Below are positions 24,514 through 26,425 of a stretch of DNA of 26,425 nucleotides, piece after piece. Origin of the DNA: JAAGZL01 sp050297535 (GTDB lineage Bacteria > Pseudomonadota > Gammaproteobacteria > Chromatiales > Chromatiaceae). The DNA lies in NCBI GenBank assembly GCA_050297535.1, contig JBNKSV010000032.1, positions 1-26,425 of the forward strand. Direction: 5' to 3'. Within the stretch, counting starts at the first letter, position 1. The number at the start of each line of letters is the position of its first letter. Below the pieces are notes generated by a model. The model did not search any database. It had not been told where the DNA came from and saw nothing but the letters and a program-made list of their open reading frames with translations. The translations under genes and the position numbers were made by a program.

Positions 24514-25104
24514 ATGATGCCTAATATCCCCAATCAACTGACCCTACTGAGAATCGCGCTGATTCCGGTATTCATGGTCTTCTTTTATCTCCCTGTTCCC
24601 TACGGCCATGAGGTATGCTCCGCCATATTCGCCCTGGCCGCGGTCACCGACTGGTTTGACGGCTATCTGGCGCGCAGACTTGGACAGACATCTGCGTTTG
24701 GGGCATTCCTAGACCCGGTGGCAGATAAACTCATGGTGGCGACTGCCCTGATCCTGGTGGTACAGGCCGATCCCACACCGGCCTTGGCCATACCAGCCAT
24801 CATCATTGTCGGACGCGAGGTATCCATATCCGCCCTGAGGGAGTGGATGGCGGAGATGGGTGAGAGGGCGTTGGTCGCCGTTACCGTGATCGCCAAATTC
24901 AAAACTGCAACGCAGATGCTTGCAATCCTAATGCTGATCTATAGGGATCCGATCTTGGATTTGCCAGTATATACAATAGGATATGTTCTTCTTTATGTGG
25001 CTGCTGCACTAACGGTATGGTCCATGGTGGTCTACATCAAAGCGGCATGGCCCAGCATGAATAGTCCGACAACAGGGCAGGATATGCACCAGGAAGATGA
25101 TTAA
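24514..25104 (+). CDS. pgsA: PgsA, phosphatidylglycerophosphate synthase
   Basis: PgsA is an integral inner-membrane enzyme that joins CDP-diacylglycerol and glycerol-3-phosphate, the committed step to phosphatidylglycerol and cardiolipin. The 196-residue protein carries the complete CDP-alcohol phosphotransferase motif, DxxDGxxAR...G...D...D, in DWFDGYLARRLG and FGAFLDPVADK (about residues 49-75). It has several hydrophobic segments at the N-terminus, the middle and near 150-175. The opening NIPNQLTLLRIALIP matches the E. coli enzyme. A second ATG at 24517 is possible. The C-terminal tail after residue 180 is polar and variable. The order uvrC-pgsA-tRNA-Gly is conserved with E. coli. Confidence 0.96.
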   Translation: MMPNIPNQLTLLRIALIPVFMVFFYLPVPYGHEVCSAIFALAAVTDWFDGYLARRLGQTSAFGAFLDPVADKLMVATALILVVQADPTPALAIPAIIIVGREVSISALREWMAEMGERALVAVTVIAKFKTATQMLAILMLIYRDPILDLPVYTIGYVLLYVAAALTVWSMVVYIKAAWPSMNSPTTGQDMHQEDD

Positions 25105-25129
25105 GAAAGCTTTTTGGTAAACTTCTTTC

Positions 25130-25157
25130 TTGACAGCGCATACAGGAACATTAAAAT
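25130..25157 (+). promoter_or_regulatory. Strong sigma70 promoter of the tRNA cluster
   Basis: Perfect -35 TTGACA (25130-25135), 16-base spacer and -10 TAAAAT (25152-25157, 5 of 6). The discriminator AGCCGCC is G/C-rich, the type that makes stable-RNA promoters sensitive to ppGpp. The tRNA-Gly 5' end is 17 bases downstream of the -10. Confidence 0.8.
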
Positions 25158-25174
25158 AGCCGCCTTCTAATGAC

Positions 25175-25250
<76 letters not shown>

Positions 25251-25258
25251 GATTTCGG

Positions 25259-25288
25259 AAAACCCCGGGCGCTACGCAGGGGTTTTTT
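25259..25288 (+). terminator. Intrinsic terminator between tRNA-Gly and tRNA-Cys
   Basis: AAAACCCC (25259-25266) pairs with GGGGTTTT (25279-25286), with an inner GCG-CTA-CGC hairpin, and the T-run extends to 25288. It begins 9 bases after tRNA-Gly and should end most transcripts there. In E. coli the three tRNAs are one transcript. Confidence 0.8.
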
Positions 25289-25350
25289 CGTTTAGGGGGT
25301 GGAAAGTTACATGATAATCCATGATACTTCCCCACCTCTGTACAGATTAT

Positions 25351-25424
25351 GGCTGAGTGGCAGAGTGGTTATGCAGCGGCCTGCAAAGCCGTGGACCTCG
25401 GTTCGATTCCGGGCTCAGCCTCCA
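25351..25424 (+). tRNA. cysT: tRNA-Cys (anticodon GCA)
   Basis: A 74-base cloverleaf with CCA. The acceptor GGCTGAG pairs with CTCAGCC, the anticodon stem-loop GCGGCCTGCAAAGCCGT carries GCA, and the T-arm has GTTCGATTC. The order Gly-Cys-Leu matches glyW-cysT-leuZ of E. coli. No convincing separate promoter is visible in the 62 bases after the terminator. Confidence 0.97.
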
Positions 25425-25452
25425 AAATCACGATAACGTGGTTCGCTCCCAT

Positions 25453-25539
25453 GCCCGGGTGGCGGAATTGGTAGACGCAGCGGACTTAAAATCCGCCGGA
25501 GGAAACTCTGTGCCGGTTCAAGTCCGGCCCTGGGCACCA
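25453..25539 (+). tRNA. leuZ: tRNA-Leu (anticodon UAA)
   Basis: An 87-base tRNA with a long variable arm and encoded CCA. The acceptor GCCCGGG pairs with CCTGGGC (one G-U pair), the loop CTTAAAA carries TAA, and the T-arm has GTTCAAGTC. It is the last conserved gene before the accessory region at the right end. Confidence 0.97.
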
Positions 25540-25846
25540 CAACTCTCGTATCACACGGCATCACATCTGCCCACAAATAATACATTTCAGCTACTTATTA
25601 CCCATAAGTGCCGATGTCTGGTGCTTGCTAAGAGCACAAATAACCGCTTTCTATACACAAAAAAATATAAACTGGCACCATTCTGAATTGATAAATATTT
25701 TCGTAACGGCCAAGAGCTGACGGTTGGGAAGGGCTTTATTGATAGCTAATAGGCTGATATTCTACAAAAAAAGTGGGGTATAAGGATAAGACGGGATGCG
25801 CACTCATCAGAGGCATACTGCCTGAGACCTAACCGAAATGAGAATT

Positions 25847-25915
25847 GTTATACTGGCTGTATAACTCAATATTGGTGCCAGCGTGATATTACGATATCGG
25901 TGCCAGCTGTATAAT
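25847..25915. repeat. Cluster of direct and inverted repeats before the cassette junction
   Basis: GTTATAC and GTATAAC form a perfect inverted repeat with a 5-base spacer (25847-25865). GCTGTATAA occurs twice, 50 bases apart (from 25856 and 25906). GGTGCCAGC occurs twice, 25 bases apart (25874-25882, 25899-25907). GATAT-TACG-ATATC is a palindrome between them (25885-25898). Repeats next to a cassette insertion point could be attI-like integrase-binding sites or operators of a cassette promoter. Confidence 0.6.
25910..25915 (+). promoter_or_regulatory. Perfect -10 box upstream of the cassette
   Basis: TATAAT at 25910-25915 would start transcription at about the cassette junction (25922). The -35 position (about 25887) has only TATTAC, so the promoter is weak or activated. 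An alternative is TTGTTA (25845-25850), 17 bases, AATATT (25868-25873). Either could act as the cassette promoter. Confidence 0.4.
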
Positions 25916-25938
25916 CTACTGTTATGTGTGGGCGTGCC

Positions 25939-25974
25939 ATGAAACATATTTTGAATAGGTTAAAAGTGCAGTGA
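25939..25974 (+). CDS. 11-codon leader ORF coupled to the cassette gene
   Basis: ATG at 25939 opens a frame encoding MKHILNRLKVQ. Its stop TGA (25972-25974) overlaps the GTG start of the cassette gene (25971-25973) as GTGA. Ribosomes finishing here could restart on the main ORF, whose own ribosome site is weak (TAGG 11 bases away). The leader has no strong Shine-Dalgarno sequence either. The well-known ORF-11 of class 1 integron attI sites has a comparable role. Inference from arrangement only. Confidence 0.4.
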   Translation: MKHILNRLKVQ

Positions 25975-26279
25975 CTGAATTTAGGTCTTTAATCGAATGG
26001 AATAGACCAAGCTACGTAGCTGTATTGAATGTATGTAGAGATCGCGATCAAGGTGTTGCGACAGTATCAGTTTCATTAAATAGCGACGATAGATATATTG
26101 GGTTCGAGCTGATCGGCTTGAATGATTATGATTCCTTAGGTTCGCTGCTCGAATCAGAAAGGATAGTTATCTCTGAGGAAATTGGATGTCAGAGAGAGTT
26201 CGGGTCTATTAGGGTAGAGTGCTTCAATGATGGCTGTTACTCTGAATATTGGTGTGACAAATACCGGGAACGCACATAA
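25971..26279 (+). CDS. Cassette-encoded hypothetical protein (102 residues)
   Basis: The family is not recognised. The product begins MTEFRSLIEWNRPSYVAVLNV and is small, acidic and soluble, with no signal peptide or membrane helix. A pattern of beta strands (VATVSVSLNSDDRYIGFELIGL), a short helix (SLGSLLESE) and a C-terminal Cys-rich end (VECFNDGCYSEYWCDKY) suggests a compact alpha/beta domain. Base composition is more A/T-rich than the conserved genes. Start GTG 25971 overlaps a mini-ORF stop. The stop TAA at 26277-26279 lies inside the attC core box CACATAAC, a common feature of cassette genes. Confidence 0.7.
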   Translation: MTEFRSLIEWNRPSYVAVLNVCRDRDQGVATVSVSLNSDDRYIGFELIGLNDYDSLGSLLESERIVISEEIGCQREFGSIRVECFNDGCYSEYWCDKYRERT

Positions 26280-26388
26280 CAAGTTGGTGAACGGGACCCA
26301 CCTACGCTCCACCAGCATGTGGTTCGCTTCGCTCACTCTACCACATGCTTGTTCTGCTCCGGCGGTCCCGTTACCAAGGCGTTAGTAG
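26273..26388 (+). other. attC recombination site of the cassette
   Basis: Imperfect long palindrome with the layout of an integron attC. The outer boxes are TAAC (26277-26280) and GTTA (26381-26384). After the unpaired spacers AAG and GGC come TTGGT (26284-26288) and ACCAA (26373-26377), with one unpaired base, G26289, on one side only. A perfect 9-bp stem AACGGGACC/GGTCCCGTT (26290-26298, 26364-26372) follows. The variable terminal part holds a perfect 10-bp hairpin AGCATGTGGT/ACCACATGCT (26314-26323, 26340-26349). The 3' core box GTTAGTA departs from the usual GTTRRRY at position 6. Confidence 0.88.
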
Positions 26389-26391
26389 CCT

Positions 26392-26425
26392 ATGAGAATC
26401 GAAGAATATCGTAGCCTAGTTAAAG
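26392..26425 (+). CDS. Start of a second cassette ORF (truncated by window end)
   Basis: ATG at 26392, 8 bases after the outer GTTA box, opens a frame reading MRIEEYRSLVK up to the window edge. Cassette genes often start this close to the preceding attC. Only 11 residues are visible, so no product can be named. If it is a cassette gene, its own attC should begin close to GGCTACTAAC. Confidence 0.5.
   Translation, partial: MRIEEYRSLVK

Larger units (their letters stand above)
25540..25921. other. Non-coding repeat-rich gap between tRNA-Leu and cassette
   Basis: No gene and no integrase fragment can be seen here. It contains an inverted repeat ACTTAT-5-ATAAGT (25593-25609), a weak hairpin GTGCT/AGCAC (25621-25637), CTGGCACCA (25672-25680, the inverse of TGGTGCCAG at 25873-25881), a small hairpin AGGCA/TGCCT (25811-25823) and the repeat cluster at 25847-25915. 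There is no clear terminator for tRNA-Leu. Confidence 0.7.
25922..26381 (+). mobile_element. Integron gene cassette (460 bp)
   Basis: The cassette runs from the T after G25921 to G26381, the two predicted recombination points in GTTATGTG and GTTAGTAG. Its first bases, GTTATGTG, are the exact reverse complement of CACATAAC, the first core box of its own attC. This is expected when a circular cassette has been integrated by site-specific recombination. It holds one main ORF filling most of the length and ending within the attC, plus an 11-codon leader ORF. No integron integrase is in the window, so whether this is a chromosomal integron or an integrase-free cassette cluster is open. Confidence 0.82.

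Noticed and set aside
25357..25686. A 109-residue plus-strand open frame after pgsA
   Set aside because: It runs through the tRNA-Cys and tRNA-Leu genes; the coding pattern is an accident of tRNA sequence.
25540..25921. A decayed integron integrase gene before the cassette
   Set aside because: Neither strand shows tyrosine-recombinase motifs such as LRHSFATHLL or the HxLGH block, and no long open frame exists.

Overview
The window looks like chromosomal DNA of a gammaproteobacterium. The gene orders rseP-bamA-skp-lpxD-fabZ-lpxA-lpxB-rnhB-dnaE-accA-tilS and gacA/uvrY-uvrC-pgsA-tRNA(Gly-Cys-Leu) are the classical gammaproteobacterial ones. The lipid A, BamA and Skp genes show a Gram-negative cell with an LPS outer membrane. 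A split coenzyme-B12-dependent ribonucleotide reductase (NrdJa/NrdJb) and a 214-residue GacA-type regulator resemble Pseudomonas more than E. coli, but I cannot assign an order or genus.

Layout: (1) 1-13938, plus strand: the 3' part of rseP, then bamA, skp, lpxD, fabZ, lpxA, lpxB, rnhB, dnaE, accA and tilS. These cover outer-membrane protein assembly, lipid A and fatty acid synthesis, replication and tRNA modification. Spacing is tight and several starts are non-ATG. (2) 13941-17704, mostly minus strand: a less conserved block with a double cyclic-nucleotide-domain/rhodanese protein, an unrecognised 192-residue protein, and three proteins with hotdog-type signatures (DUF3581, YiiD_C-like thioesterase, MaoC-like hydratase). 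(3) 17812-20996, minus strand: the nrdJa-nrdJb operon with a terminator, a sigma70-type promoter and NrdR-box sequences. (4) 21254-25104, plus strand: gacA/uvrY, a family 5 uracil-DNA glycosylase, uvrC and pgsA. (5) 25130-25539: tRNA-Gly(GCC), tRNA-Cys(GCA) and tRNA-Leu(UAA), with a strong promoter and a terminator after the first tRNA. (6) 25540-26425: accessory DNA.

The most notable region is the right end. A 460-bp segment (25922-26381) has the anatomy of an integron gene cassette. Its one ORF has its stop codon inside the first core box of a foldable attC-like site. The 5' junction GTTATGTG is the exact reverse complement of that box, CACATAAC. Another reading frame starts 8 bases after the attC. 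No integron integrase is present between the tRNA genes and the cassette, only a 380-bp repeat-rich non-coding stretch. Within the cassette, an 11-codon mini-ORF ends in a GTGA overlap with the start of the cassette gene, which suggests translational coupling.

All functional assignments rest on motifs and synteny read by eye; no database or folding program was run.
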